Assembly: GCA_001632425.1 (NCBI GenBank)
Contig: KV425600.1
Coordinates: 1 to 64,000, forward strand
DNA from: Neolentinus lepideus HHB14362 ss-1
Lineage: Eukaryota; Basidiomycota; Agaricomycetes; Gloeophyllales; Gloeophyllaceae
Direction: 5' to 3'
Length of the DNA stretch: 64,000 nucleotides
Below are positions 11,434 through 24,330 of the stretch, piece by piece. Each line of letters starts with the position of its first letter. Positions within the stretch are counted from its first letter, which is position 1. The notes under the pieces are model-generated. The model saw nothing but the letters and a program-made list of their open reading frames with translations, ran no database searches and was not told the origin of the DNA. The translations under genes and the position numbers were made by a program.

Positions 11434-11570
11434 GTCATCTGTTTGTGGGATTGTTTTTTCGAGGGGTCGCATTGGTAGACTCAGTGACAATTGATGACAC
11501 ACCGCCGGTCATCAATTGTCACTGATCAGCACTGAGGGCCGACTTGGATTTTAGGGTGTTATGTCCAGAA
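11434..11570. repeat. Short repeat with a 15-bp stem hairpin
   Basis: GTGACAATTGATGAC and its exact reverse complement GTCATCAATTGTCAC (11487-11525) are separated by 9 bases. The surrounding bases match the ends of the repeat at 3418-3852 in inverted orientation, so this is a shorter member of that family. Confidence 0.6.
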
Positions 11571-12479
11571 ATGACTGTTATACTTTGGCAGCTCTTCGCT
11601 GTGGCTGATGAAACTTGGCCCAAGTACATCAACCACCATCTCCGGTTGGGCTAATGTATTGCAAGGGCCATCGATATTGGTGGCTGTGGTCTCATTGGAG
11701 TTTTTTTTCAGTATCGTGACGGTCCATTTTGCGATGCCGAACTGATGTTCCTTGTGCTACAGAACCACTGTGTGCATCAATTGTGCCGGTCCTCTTGCAG
11801 TAATCCTAATGGGGCGAATGACGTTATAACTCAACCGATGGAGTCGTCAATCCCGATCTTACGGTGAAGGGAATCAAAGGTCTCCGGATAGTCGACGCTT
11901 CTGTCTTTGTAAGTCTTTTTCTCTTCTCAACTAGGTATAAATGACTGCTGACTCGGAGGCAACAATAGCCATATGTCCCGGCCTGCCACACCTAAGGGCC
12001 TGTCTACGCTTTGGCTGAGCGCGCCTCGGACTTGATTAAAGCCTCGCAGTCGTCATAAGCTACCAAGAGCGAACAGTAAGATTGTCAGCAGGTGAAATGG
12101 AGGGTACAATTACACGTATGATTCAGTCAGAATCGAACAATTCAGTGTGCTAGATGATCTAATCATTAATGTACTATGCCTATTTCGCCTATGTTAAACT
12201 ATAATGTCTTGCTACAAGTGCGTCGTCGATCGAGACCATGGTGACAGCGGTAGATGCACTCACTTGATTGCGGGGACCAACATCCGGGAACGACCACTTA
12301 TTTCATACTATAGTATTAAATCACTTCAATTGCTAGTCCATGTCCGATGTATATAATGATGGCATATGATAACGTCTATAGTACAATGATAGCTTGAACC
12401 ATTATCTACTCTACAGTGCAATACCACGACCTATTATTATATGAGCAAGCACACACCGCACTACCTGTACCCCTCAAAG
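11571..12479. other. Intergenic, no gene seen
   Basis: About 0.9 kb downstream of the MFS gene with no supportable coding region. It separates the transposon nest from the gene-rich part of the window. Confidence 0.45.
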
Positions 12480-14956
12480 CTACTCCGAGGATCCCGACTG
12501 CAGCAGTGAGCTGACATCTTCATGTCGCATCCCCCTCGAGAGATCCTTGCTCACTCTCGACCGGCCCCGCTCAATGTCCGCATCGAGCCTCGCACGCTTA
12601 GCCTTCCGCTTTGCCTTGAGCTCTGCAGCAGGCCGGACCATTAAGATCAGGGCCAGAGAGACCACGAGGATGCTCGCTGCCGAAGTAAAGATTGCCTTCG
12701 GAAACACGGCCACGGTCTCACTGTATATCGTGGCGAAGATCATGGGTCCGAGTATCATCTGCCCAATGGCCTGCAAGCTCGCCATCGCGCCAAACAGCTG
12801 GCCACTCCCCATCTCGCTCGAAGCACTCTCGGTTTGCCCGTGTGCCTGCACCTGCATGATGCACAGCGCGAGGCTTTGTACTGCCGGAACGATACCGCTC
12901 GCAAAGCTGCTCAGGTTTGAGAAGCCAACGAACATAGCCTGCGACATCCAAGTGTCATTGATCGGCGAGAGAGACACTAATGCATGCGAGAGCACGTCCA
13001 TCGCGAAGGACAATCGCACCAAAACTAGGTCGAATGAGATTTCATGCATAAGCTGGGGTAACGTAGGCTTCCTCGACTTCTTGACGGCTGCAGGAGTAGT
13101 GGCGACTGTACCGGGAGCACTGGCTTTCGCAGGCTTGGGTTTGGGCTTGAAAAGAGCGATGACAACTATTCCAAGACGAATCAGTGAAAGAACGTAAAAG
13201 CAAGATGCTAACCAACACACATGGCATTACAAGCAGAAGATTGACAGCTCTAGAACCGCCTGCAAAAGAGATATAATAACTTAACTCCTCAGCGCCCCAG
13301 CCATATACATGACCAGCGTATAGATACTTGATCTGGAATATACCCTAGATACAGATACCATAAGACCATAGTCTATCGTTATCCTAGATGCTGGAACATA
13401 CCGTAGACAGGAAATACCCGAAGAGGGCGCATGCTAAGAACGTCAAGTCCCAGTTCGTACGGATCTTGCCGGGCTCTACCTCCATCTTCTTGGGCAAGAA
13501 CACAGCCAGAGGTTTCAAAAAGTCGCGGAAGAACCCGATCATCCCACCCGCCTTACCAGCCGCAAGGTCCATTGCCTTCTTCGCCGCTTTCTTCTCCCTC
13601 GCCTGGCGCTTCTTATCCGCGCTGAGACTCTCTGGGAACACAAACAACGTGAGGAGCAGATTGATGAAGCTACAGCAGATCGCCACCCAGAACACGTTGG
13701 TCACCGAGGGGACGGGATGCAGGGCGGCATCTGGGGTAGATCGGTTGAAGATGGACGTGAAGATAGGGTGCCGGATGAGGAAGGCGCCGATCGCGGGGCC
13801 TGCAGCGAAGCCAAGATAGAATACGCCGGTGAAGCGGGAAAAAATGTGTGAGCGCGAGCCGTCGGAAGTGCAGTCAGATACATAGGCCGTAGTTGTTCCC
13901 TGGAGAGTAGACCATCCGCCGAGCAGTCCCTCGATGAACGGTGCGACAATCAGCAACTTATGACCGTGCCCGGAAAAGGGTGTGTGCGGCGTCGAGACGA
14001 GGATGAAAGTTAGATCACTGGAGGATGCATAAGATTAGGCAGAGAGAAGAGAACATAACGAAACGGCGGCATACGTCAGGAAGAGTCCCAGCGTGGAAAA
14101 TGCGAGGACGCGCGTGCGTCCGTGCTGCTCGCCGAAGTGGCCCCACCAACCCGTCGTGAGTGCGGAAAGAGTGCCCATGATCACGGTCATCATGCTCTGC
14201 AGGCGAGCAGCCCGGCTCTGTACGGCGGGATCTGAGAGACACCGTTTCGACGGCATCTTCCTGGGGTCGTCGTCGTCTCCATCGTCGTCCTCGAAGGCGA
14301 CGATTGCTTCATCGCCGGATAAATATTGGAAAGATGATCGGTCAAGATGGGGACCCGCAGGGTCTAGATATAGATGAGATAACGAAAGATTGTGAACAGA
14401 TGGTGTCGAGTGAGGCGATAAGTTAGATGATAGTGTATGGTTGTAATGATGGTCATAGAGAGCGGAACACGATAATTGAGTGAATACTTGTACACGAGGG
14501 GCAAGTGTCATGCCCCGCTATAAAGTGTGTTAGCGAGCCATAGACGACGCACATGGACTACATACAACGATGGACGCGGTCACAGCGAACGGCACTAGCC
14601 TAGAGTCATGTCAAGGACATTGTAGTGCAATGAGTGAATGACAGTAGGGTGCGCGAGTGTCTCGACACTCACCAGAGTGGTCGCGCGCGATAGAAGGGCT
14701 TCTTCTTCTTTCGCTGTCCACCCAATAGAGGGTCTGCCTCGGACACCGCGCTCAAGAGATCTGAAGACATTCTGGGTTGCACGCTCGAACTACCAGTATG
14801 GGTGGATTGCCTGACTTCCTCTGCAGGAGTCACAACCCGGCTGACAGAACGAGACGGGGAGAAGACAGCAAGGTCGGAAGAGATGATTGGGTCTGGCATG
14901 ACCTCTATGGATGGCGAACGCGACATGGCTGCGGTCTGCGTCGCGGTCGGAAACAA
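12480..14956 (-). CDS. MFS transporter (tetracycline-resistance/HIAT1-like)
   Basis: Major facilitator superfamily membrane transporter; the substrate cannot be read from sequence. I resolve six exons: 14956-14673, 14599-14566 (34 nt), 14517-14060, 14017-13402, 13332-13221 and 13165-12480. The N-terminal tail is cytosolic and polar; TM1 is assembled from exons 1-3 (RPLW, LVPFAVTASIV, RGMTLAPR). GHFGEQHGRTR between TM2 and TM3 is the MFS loop motif (GxxxDRxGRR-like). An acidic linker EDDDGDDDDP lies near residue 170. Exon 5 gives the conserved IKYLYAGHVYGWGAEELSYY block, and MPFVIALFKPKP follows across intron 5. The C-tail is basic. The start could instead be the in-frame Met 10 codons later. 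Family is certain; function in export of drugs or metabolites is inferred. Confidence 0.88.
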
Positions 14957-16167
14957 GGAGGCAAAGGCGCGTGGTCGTTAATATATGTTATCATTGCGGC
15001 GAGGAGATACCCACGAGGGATAGGTGCCGACGGCGAATGGGCCCGGGGGCTGCCGTCCAACTGGTTACTGCCATCCAGCCTGATTCTTCGATTGAACGCG
15101 AACAGGAACATCAGGCTCTCCGAAGTCCATCGAGACTCGTTGCTGCTGATGAATCTAATCTTTACTGCATGACTCTCAAAAGCTTTCTGCAGATTTAAAA
15201 TGCCGCCGCGGAGTCGACGTACACCCACGACGATATGGATACTCAAGTTAATACACCATCGTTGCATTTATACGAGCTTGTTTTGTCATTCTTAACCCCA
15301 TTCAAGACCCTTTTTTGTACCAGGACATAAACAGCATGGATATTACAGCCTGAGGTTTATTCGCTACTCGTCAACTTGTGTTCAGTCTGCTTACGGCAAG
15401 GTCACAGGTCACTGCCACCGTGCTTCGCAGGCATCTCTGTGTAGATCCTCGCAAAGAAGCATGCTAATCTTCGACATTTTTACGGATCCCTTACAAGCTG
15501 AGACAAATAACAAATTCTCAGGAGTGGCTTTCCGCACGAGTTCCTTGTCGATCTATCATGGCCCGCGTAGAATACATACGTCCGTTCTTGGCATCATCGG
15601 TCCTACTGACCAAGTGAGATCAGGAAACATCGATATCCACTGAGCATGAACGGCATTTCAGATTAATCAGACTACATTTGCAGCCATACCTTAGCATCAA
15701 CAGGCTGCTACGTGCGGAATAGGTACCACAGTCGGCGGAATCCCGAGCATGCCCTGCAACTGCTGCGCCCGCCACGAGAGCTCGATATCGAAGTATCAAG
15801 CTTGCAGGTTTTCGATCGTCTGGAAGATCGCTCGGCATGGGTGGCCAACAATGTCGAACACGAGACGCATCAGAGTTGCAATACTTCCTCGGCATTGGAA
15901 TTAATAGTAACAACAATGTACTGCGGACGTCACGTAGAGTTGAATTACTTTTGCACGCCTCAGTTATGCAATCATATAGTACTGCAAGCTGGACAGGTCA
16001 TGATTGATTCTGGTTCCGGATTCTGGACGCCGTGCAAGGTTGTGTGCACTGTATGAACCGAACTTTCTAGTGTCAAATTTGGCCGATTTGTGATCGCTCA
16101 CTCTCAAGTCCCTAGCAAGCCATGCGTACTGGAATATTGTATCCTCAGAATAGTACACGAATACTAA
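14957..16167. other. Intergenic; includes MFS upstream region
   Basis: About 1.2 kb with only short overlapping frames. It holds the 5' region of the MFS gene and the 3' region of the MED25-like gene. No RNA gene or repeat recognised. Confidence 0.45.
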
Positions 16168-19128
16168 TTAGCTGCCTTCGCCACCGCCTTCTGCATTGCG
16201 TTGCATGAACGACTGGATCATCTCTAAGCTCACGTTACCCATTCCACCTTGGGGAAAACCACCATTCCCGCTAGGCTGTCGCTGATGCTGCGGGGCTATA
16301 CCGCCTGGCAAGCTGAAATTTTGACCCATACCCATCCCCATATTCATGTTCGGGCCCATGCCCTGAGACATACCCATATTCGGATTACCCCCCATACCTT
16401 GCTGGTTCTGAGGTTGCGATTGCGCGAGAATGGTGCTTGGGTTGAAGTTAAACCCACCCTGGGGATTCAGCCCCTGCATAGCGTTCCCCGGGTTCGGCGC
16501 CATGCCTTGCACACCACCTCCATCCATGTTCATGAAAGTGGCCATATTATTACCCGTGAATGGATTTGCTACGCTTGGATTCCCCATCTGTTGCATAGGT
16601 TGAGAGGACGAACCAGCCTGATTTTGTAAGTGTTGTATCTGTGACTGCATCATCGATCTCTTCGCTATCAGCTGTTGTATAACCGCCGCACGCCTTTCGG
16701 GAGGTATTTGCAGTAGCTGTTGTCGAGCGTTCATCGATATTTGATTGGGATCCATCTTCGGTGTGGGGACAGTTGCGGGCAATCTTCGTGGGACGTTTGG
16801 TGGCCCATCACTATCCCAGAACGCCCCGAAAGTCTTCTTTTCGTTCCCAGTTAAAGTAACGATCAAAAAGTTGAGGCATTTCTGGTTGTCGCCGGGGTGA
16901 GTCCACGTCGCAAGAGCATACTAAGATGGCAGTGATGCATATTGAGCGCCGGGAGGTATGCAGTGATGAGTGACTTACTGCGTTCCTTGTCAGGAGCAGA
17001 TTCGTAACTTGATCGTATCGGTACACATTCACCTCTGCCCTCGCAGGTGGCTTCAGAGGATGCACCTGACAGAGGGTGGCACGAATGGTTTTCAGGTAGA
17101 TTTGTAGCTCGTCCCTAGTAGTCATAAGGGCAGGTACAACCTTCATCACGCTGGGCCACACGCGGGTATCCCTGCAGAATCGAGTCAACGCTTGGGACTC
17201 GTTGAATATGCAGACCGCTTACAAAACAGAAGCGCTGAACACTTCAACGTCAAATTTTGTCTCCAAAGTTCCCCCGGTAACCCAAATAGTCCCCTGCCAC
17301 GTCGCGCGGACGCGTGATCCCTGCTGCGGAGGTTGGGCCTGACTCTGGCTCGGGTTCGCAGCTGGTTGAGGAACGCTACCGACATCCTGATGCCTGCTAT
17401 TATTCCTCTGATCCAGTAGTTTCTGCATCTGCACCTGTATATCCACTTCTGACATCGCAGCAGGCGCGGGGTTCGCAGCTTGCTGTACGTTATCATTGCC
17501 TTGCATGCCCTGCAGTAAATGTGCCCCCATGGGAAGTCCTGAGGAGAATGGATGATTGTTGGTGTTGTAGGAAGGTCCATGTGAAGGTCCTGCGGTGTTA
17601 TGAGTCGGCATGGACGGACCTGTCTGTAGCTGCTGCGGCACGTTTCCCACTGGAACATGCTCAGCACCCCCACCAGTACCTTTGCCTGGACTCACTCCTT
17701 GATTCTGCTTGCTTTTCGTCATGGCAGTATGGGCAACTTTGAGCTGCTCATAAAAAAGCCTCTTCTTGTTCAAGAACGTCCTTGCTTGCTGCAGCCGCTC
17801 CGGGGGCCCTTCTCGTTCGAGGTTCGGCATCCTGTCTCCTATCGCTCTTAACTCCATTTCTATCCTCTTCATCGCCTCCTCGACTTGGTCCACGGTCATG
17901 TGCTTGGCGCGCGCCTGTCCTTGCCCAGGCGGTTGTTGCGGAGAGGTCTTAACCACTGGTTGCTGTTGTCGGAATGTCGGAGTGGCAGGGGCAGGGGCCG
18001 GCGAAGAGTTCGTCTTGGGAGCAATGGATGGAGGAGTGGGAGCGACTTTGGGCGGACTTGCGTTGGACACATTAGGAGAGGCTTGACTGCCCGGCCCTGT
18101 GATCCTCGCGCGCTTGGGCTCCGGAGTGGTCGACGGCTCTCCTGGTCGTTTGGAAACTTGTAAAGCAGGAGATATGAACGCAGTCCTATGAACAGAGGAA
18201 AATACAAACTTTTTTGAGGCAGACCCACCAGGCGTAACGTATCTGTGGGTCTCATCTGGAACCAAGGCGGAAGCGCATCATTGGCTTCTGCCTAAAGCGG
18301 ATAAGGTGAACAAATAAGTCGTTGCTTCACAGAATACACATGTATCTACCTTGGCGTGCAAGTCTACAAAGCGGGTCAAGGACTGCTGCAGAAGTATCAT
18401 ACTCCATTTGATGCCCCTCTACTTACATGCTCTAGTCGCTCGTAATTCTCATACCAGGAAAGACGCACCTTGTAGAGTACCTCTGGCAACGTATCCCAAG
18501 TTGTGTTGTCCAGAGAAGGAGAGTTATTGCGCAAGGGCCTTTTGGCGCCATCGGGAGGTAACGCTGCTATGTGAATGATATGTCGCGCAGTAATTACTTG
18601 CAGCTTTGGCGGAGTGTGATTGAGTGACTGGTGCTGTAGAGGCTTCCGCTCCTGGCTTGATGCTATCGCGGCAGTTAGCAGGTCGAACATCTGTCCGAAG
18701 GAAATCATACGAGGCAGGTAGCAAATAGACAATAAGACGAACCTCCGTAGCCGCAACCAGTCCCTCGAGAGCAGCGGTCCCTTTGCCTCCTCCTGACGCA
18801 ATGGTCCCTGTTCCGAATCGACGCGGCTTCTCCTTCATCTCCTTCAAGACCTCCGCAAGCGGCGAGAAGAAGCGCTTGCAGACAATTGGACCTGGACGAG
18901 TGCGGGCGGTACCGTATGTGACGATACCTAGTCGTAGCTACTTCTGGCGTTGACTTCATTCTAAGTGGGGGAGTGGTGGGGACTTACCTGCATAGCTCCA
19001 GCTTGGGTGCCTCCATATAGACGATCGAAAATGGGAAATAGGTACCATTTGAAAATGTAATCCCAGTCCTGTGAGACGGCCAGAGAGCAATCGGCCACGA
19101 CCGTCACTGCCAGGATAGGCTCTGCCAT
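16168..19128 (-). CDS. Mediator subunit 25-like VWA-domain protein
   Basis: The N-terminal ~200 residues form a von Willebrand A domain of the MED25 type. Exon 1 (19128-18988) starts MAEPILAVTVVADCSLAV, a partial MIDAS-like DxS motif, and ends GGTQAGAMQ; after an intron LRLGIVTYG, then IASGGGKGTAALEG, MFDLLTAAI and HIAALPPDGAKRP follow, all typical VWA core strands in this family. The central part (18265-17219) is rich in P, Q, S and K, with a charged coiled-coil-like segment around VDQVEEAMKRIEMELRAIGD. Exon 17188-16990 contains a conserved MTTRDELQIYLKT stretch. The C-terminal tail (16866-16168) is low-complexity with N/P/M/G/Q repeats. Mediator bridges transcription factors and RNA polymerase II in the nucleus. 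Budding yeast lacks MED25, so the assignment is by VWA similarity; other VWA scaffold roles remain possible. Internal exon borders are approximate. Confidence 0.75.
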
Positions 19129-20552
19129 TGATTCTGACTTCGAGCGCAGGCGGATGTGGTACTGTGTAAGAGCGCGCGCTGCGACCCACCGACTGACTCA
19201 ACAGAGCAAGTACAAGAGAATAGTCCGGGGTTATCAGTAGTAATAATCTAGATAACTGTCGTGGTGGATGCCTGTCCTGGTAGAAAGAGTATAACTAACG
19301 TCCTGCACTGCTTAGCCCGGGTAGCTGGCCAGGTTGTAGAACTCCGATATATTCATATACATGGGACAACATGAGGTCAGTTCGGCAAAACCCGCGCTCG
19401 TGGCTTTCTTGGTCGGAAGAGTCCTGCCCTTGTATCCGTGCGGTTAGGTGTCGCACTCGCTCTCAGACCCATATCTCGCATCGCATACTCCTTCCACGTA
19501 GTACCTAAACAGTCTACGAAGAGGACAATTGCCCTGGCTAGTCATTGATTTCCGGAGATGTAGTTAATTGTTTTATGGTGAGTCTCATCTGCCCGTAAGT
19601 CGATTGACCCCTTGTCTGCGGAAAATTGCAATGTCATTGCGGATAATGTTCCACGTTCCACGTTCCATCTTCTCTACTTGTCTACAACTTGATCTTGCCG
19701 CGCTCACGAACTTCACTAGAAGTATGCGTCGTTCGTCCCGATAGCCCTGTCTCTCGTGTCCATCATTAGCAAGCATGACGTACGTGTCGAGTCGACACTA
19801 CTTTCTGTCTGTACGCGCTCTTTCCTGTTTATGGGCGACGTATAATGCATTGTCGAGGTCTCTTCTACCAAGGTGAGCTCCTTGTCTACTGATTAGCTGC
19901 CCGGGTCAGCTCCATTTCGCTAACACTCGTCCGTCTGACAGAAGTCCTTCCTTTGATGCGAAGGAAAGCATCCCTCGTTTACAGATGCGAAGATCGTGAT
20001 GCCGGTCAGTGCGCCCTTCGCTGCTCGTAGGACGTTGGAGCTTCCCTTTGCATGGGAGAGAAGGACGCGCAGTCGACATGTCTACGCGCTTGCAAATTGG
20101 TACGTCGATTCCTTCTACGTATGGTCTGAAAGCGCATACCTTCCCTCCATGACTGTCTCCTGCATTCAAGTATGTTTCATTCTGCGGTAAGTACGCTGCA
20201 CGTGACATGCCGTCGGGCCATAATGAGTACGGTCGGGGCATCGTGCTACGTCCACTTACCTCTTCTAACACGTAGTATACATTCACTGCAGCCAACCAAT
20301 AGCGCTGACAACGAGCGCACAGTGAGCCCTGCAGCATCAGAGGCCGGACGATTGCTACAAGGCTGAAGCCGTGCCGATTTGGGTAAACCCGAAGTTACAT
20401 AAATTATTAATTCGGGCCGACCGGTCTCGGCCTATTCCACCGACGCTTTGACCATCCGTAGCCCGTCGTTGCCACGCACAGTGAGCTCGAGGCGACATTT
20501 GCCCCAGCGTCCTCGACTACCTTCTAGGACGCTTTTTCTCGCCTTCCATGAT
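19129..20552. promoter_or_regulatory. Intergenic region between two divergently transcribed regulatory genes
   Basis: About 1.4 kb lies between the MED25-like start (minus) and the EPL1 start (plus). Open frames such as the one at 19906-20337 have no family resemblance and biased, non-conserved composition. It must hold both promoters; I see no specific boxes. Confidence 0.4.
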
Positions 20553-23500
20553 ATGCCTCGAAACCATACCACTGCTACATCCACCCTTCGCAACCGCAAC
20601 CGGGTTACCAATAAGACTCGCCTCAAGGTCGTCCGAGGCAATATCGATGCCGATCCGCTTGTCCTTGACGAGGAAGAGGAGAAAGCCAGGGTCGTTTCTA
20701 CCGCCGGCGTCGACGCTGAGGATGCCAATGTGAGTCGTCGCCGCTGTATCCGTCGCCCGCGTCGCTCCTTGTTGGAATGCATGGCGTGTCGCGCTCTGAT
20801 TGGCTGAGACCGTGGGAGAACCAAATGCGCAGCTTGCTGACTAAGCATTCCATATGTAGGAACACCATCTGCAGGCTGTGTTATCTGCGGCCTCACAGAG
20901 GCATCAGAACAATACACTACGGTCTTCGCGAGGAAATGAGAAGGTCAAGGAAGCACCGGCTGCATATATCCCCGTGCCGGACTCGAGAGAGATTCTTGAA
21001 GGATATTCCGACGCATATCCCTCAGGACGCTGGGTGGATCCTTTCAATTACATCCGCTCATCTGAATCCGTCGAGGAGTCCATCAGGGATGGAATTGCCA
21101 ACGGCTTCACATACTTCATGGACGAGCGTGATCAAGAATGGTTAGAGAAGAACAGCGAAGAAGCGCGGGGGGAGGGCACTAGTACACAAGGCGCCGTTTC
21201 TTCGGGCGGAACGGGTACGCGCTCCTCGCAACGAAGTGCAAAGTGGAAAGGCAAAGAGCCAGATGTCTCCTCTCCAATAGCGATGACCGAGGATGAGTTC
21301 GAGCTGGTGATGGGTATTTTCGAGAAAGTTACCCATGACAAGACTGAATATCTTCATCATGTAAGATTATGTCCATTTTGCGACGATGTGATAGATTCTC
21401 ACCTGTATTATTAAAGGGCTTGGAACAGGGTGGCATGTCGTTTCCCCCCTTCTCTGACTATCAGGACACTTTCGCTACAAAGTTGTCTCCATCGCTGTTT
21501 GCGACCTTCGTGGTTCCGGACTGGGTGCCTGAGCCTGCACAGTTGTTGCGTCTTGCTAAAGTCATCTATCCATACTGGCGTGATCGTCGACTCGAACGCG
21601 GCGGGCATCGCATTATTCCTGCTCTTAACGTGAGATTCCCTATCTTGCTCTATACAGCATGCTGATGCCGTTTCTTCTAGCTCGATGAGGCGGACATGAA
21701 GAATGAGTCCTTCATATGTTTCAGACGACGAGAACTGAAAGCAGTGAGGAAGACCCGTGCTTCGCAAGTTTCGTATTCGGACAAGCTTGTGCGCTTGAAG
21801 TCGGAGCTGGCATTGTCCTTGGATCTGAGCGGTCATGTCCATCAGCGGGAGATGCTGAAGAGGGACACTGCCCAGCAGGCGCAGCAAGTTTGGGAGAAGC
21901 GACTGGCCTTCGTGGAGTTGAAGATGAAGTTCCCTGCTCTGGGTGCGAAGGAGGACGAAGAGCTGCTGTTCGACAAGGAGCGAGTTGCGAAGAAGGCTAG
22001 GACAGACGCATCCATATCTGGGTATGGAAGCCGATATTTTGATGCGACTGCAAGCTTGCTTACGTCATCCTCTACCTCTAGTCGCATGCCACCCTCTATC
22101 AAGTTGCGGACAAGAGACAGTGGGGAGATTGGTTCACCCAGCCCCCATGTCGAGGCAGCCATCAAGCCCCGCGACCGTACTGCGACTATCAACAAGCAGA
22201 TCGAGCGCGACCTGGCTGCGATCAAGGAGCGGGACCACCACTGGGAGGATGGTATCGATGTAAGTGTTCACACCTCGGTCTCTGATGTGTATATTCACGA
22301 GTTTGCAGGTTCCGTACCAGTCGCCGCCGCTCTCTTGGCTCCAACGGGCTTACAAATTCTCGACATCCACACCTTCTTCCCCGGACGAGGCTCCCGTTTA
22401 CCGTGCCATACGCCGGCGCGTGGGTCGTGGTGGTCGGACATGGATGGACCGTCGGACGCGGCCCCTCCGGCTCGATGGTACCGAGGCGTCTGCATTCGAG
22501 TATACTCGGTACCAGCCGCGTTTCCCACAGGACGGCGAGGTTGACGAGGCTGCAGAGCAGGAGCGCGCTTGGCGCGTTGCGGAACGGTGGAAATACGATG
22601 CCGATGACGATATACCTGTCATTGGTCCTGACGGTGCCGAGGAATCTGATCGTATCCTAGTTGACGATTATGATCCTAAGTAAGTTCGAAACTATCTAGC
22701 TTAGACTGTGGATGTTCATATATCTTTTACAGGTACCTACGAGAGGCCATGAGTCTCTTCGGCGACCAAGATATCCAGGCTCTGTCGAACGACCCGACGA
22801 TAACCATTGTTAATGCGGAAGGTCGCTCACAGTCAGTGATACCTTTCAAGCTCGGCATTACTCCCTCGATGCGTCGTGAGATGCAAAGACCGCATGCGAT
22901 GGGTCCACCGCACCCTGGCGCGGTGCACCCGAATAGCATTTCCCTGACTATGCCATCTGGATCAGGAGCGCCCGTGTCCCTTCCAACACACCTCAAGATG
23001 ATGCAGGGTGGTGTGCGCATATCGTCTAGCATCGGTTTACAGAGAGGGTTACCTACGGTGCCTATCGCTCAGCCAAACGTGCCCCCGATGCAGTCGCCCC
23101 CGCATGCTCTGCCTGTGCACTCTCAGCCTTCCAACTCCAATTTGACCGTTTCTGCTTCTGCTTCTGTCCAGTCCGCTGCCAGCACTCCCGCGGCTGATGC
23201 TAACGGTTCTGCGATACCTCATGGTCAAACCCAGAATGTCGCGAACCATGCAGGGCAAGTCGATGGCGTTCAACCGTTAGACCGCCCATCATCGAGCGCG
23301 TCTAATAGTTCACCTGTGCGACCGAGCTCTCAGACTCAGTCCACCACGCCCGTGAATGGCTATCATGTTACTGGAGTGAATGGCTTTCCTAACCCACTTC
23401 CCAACGGTTCCCCCTATGTCCATCACGGTAATCTCAGTCCACAGCAAGTTGAAGTTATCAAAAACGTCTTCCCTCCCGTTCAACCTGGACAAGGCTTCTC

Positions 23501-24023
23501 CATCCCCGTGAACGGCGGCATGCAGCCTCGTCCTCCTAGTTCGTATGTCGGACATGTGGCGTCCAATGGCGTCAATTTCAACGTCCCTCTGAGTGGTTCC
23601 GCTCTCAACTTGAACCTGCCTCCCAAACGGCAGATGCAGTGGGCGAACCACCATCCGCAACGTCCGCCTTCGGTGAACGGTCAACACGGGAACGGGATGG
23701 ACGCGAGTCAACTCATGCATATGACTGGTTCTATGTCACCCCCGAACCAAAACATCGCCGTTCCGCATTCAATGGCGGGTTTACCGGGTCGCGTTCCATC
23801 GCGGGCCATGATAGGTCGCCCTTCGAGCGTCGTGCAAGGTTCTCCGGCCAACATTGCCCATCTCACGCCGCATTCGTCTTCTCCACTTCTACATAATGTG
23901 AACATTTCGTCTCCCCAAATTCACTCTTCGCCTCCTCGTCAAGCTCACACCCCTATGGCGTCTCCGTCCATGCAGCATCAACAGACGCAACAAGTAGTCG
24001 GTGGTGCGCCGAATGGGTTCTAG
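20553..24023 (+). CDS. EPL1: Enhancer of polycomb-like protein, NuA4 subunit
   Basis: EPL1 is the scaffold of the NuA4 histone acetyltransferase; its N-terminal EPcA domain docks the catalytic Esa1/Yng2/Eaf6 module on chromatin. The start at 20553 gives MPRNHTTATSTLRNRNRV, matching the conserved N-terminus; an upstream in-frame Met at 20448 lacks conservation. A GT-AG intron joins DAN to EHHLQAVLS at 20870. EPcA landmarks are YIPVPDSREI, FTYFMDERDQEWLEKN, the MTEDEFELVMGIFEK block, PYWRDRRLERGG and ICFRRRELKAVRKTRASQ. Later exons give YRAIRRRVGRGGRTWMDRR and YLREAMSLFGDQDIQAL. The last exon (22733-24023) is a long P/S/N/Q-rich low-complexity tail of about 430 residues. About six introns of ~50 bp. 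Assignment is confident; the tail length is typical of basidiomycete homologues as far as I know. Confidence 0.92.
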
Positions 24024-24330
24024 GAGAGTTCTAGTAGTATACGGGGTACCTGCGTAATATCTGCCTCCCTCTCCTTGGGTTAGTTGATTGTCCAGTTGAC
24101 ATTAGTGTAGTTTGTCATATTGTCGTCGTTCTTGCATTCCAGCTGTTCGTCTAGTTAAGTATGTATTCTAAGTCAAAAATACTTCGCTCTGCCTATACCA
24201 TGTCCTATGTGAGATACCATAATTAAAAATTACGATCCATAATCAGCACAGGATGCCCGATCACCCAACTCTTTATACCTCATACGTGTAGGGATCTCGT
24301 ACACAGCCGTTAGCCTTATAGTGCCATTCC
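24024..24330. terminator. Convergent 3' untranslated region of EPL1 and the ABC gene
   Basis: Only about 300 bases separate the two stop codons. AT-rich strings such as TAATTAAAAATTA near 24220 could serve polyadenylation on either strand. No gene seen. Confidence 0.4.

Noticed and set aside
12547..13197. 216-codon open frame on the plus strand
   Set aside because: Exact antisense shadow of the MFS last exons, which have clear family motifs and splice sites on the minus strand.
19906..20337. 143-codon open frame on the minus strand between MED25-like and EPL1 genes
   Set aside because: No motif, Met start or splice support; composition like random translation of GC-rich DNA.
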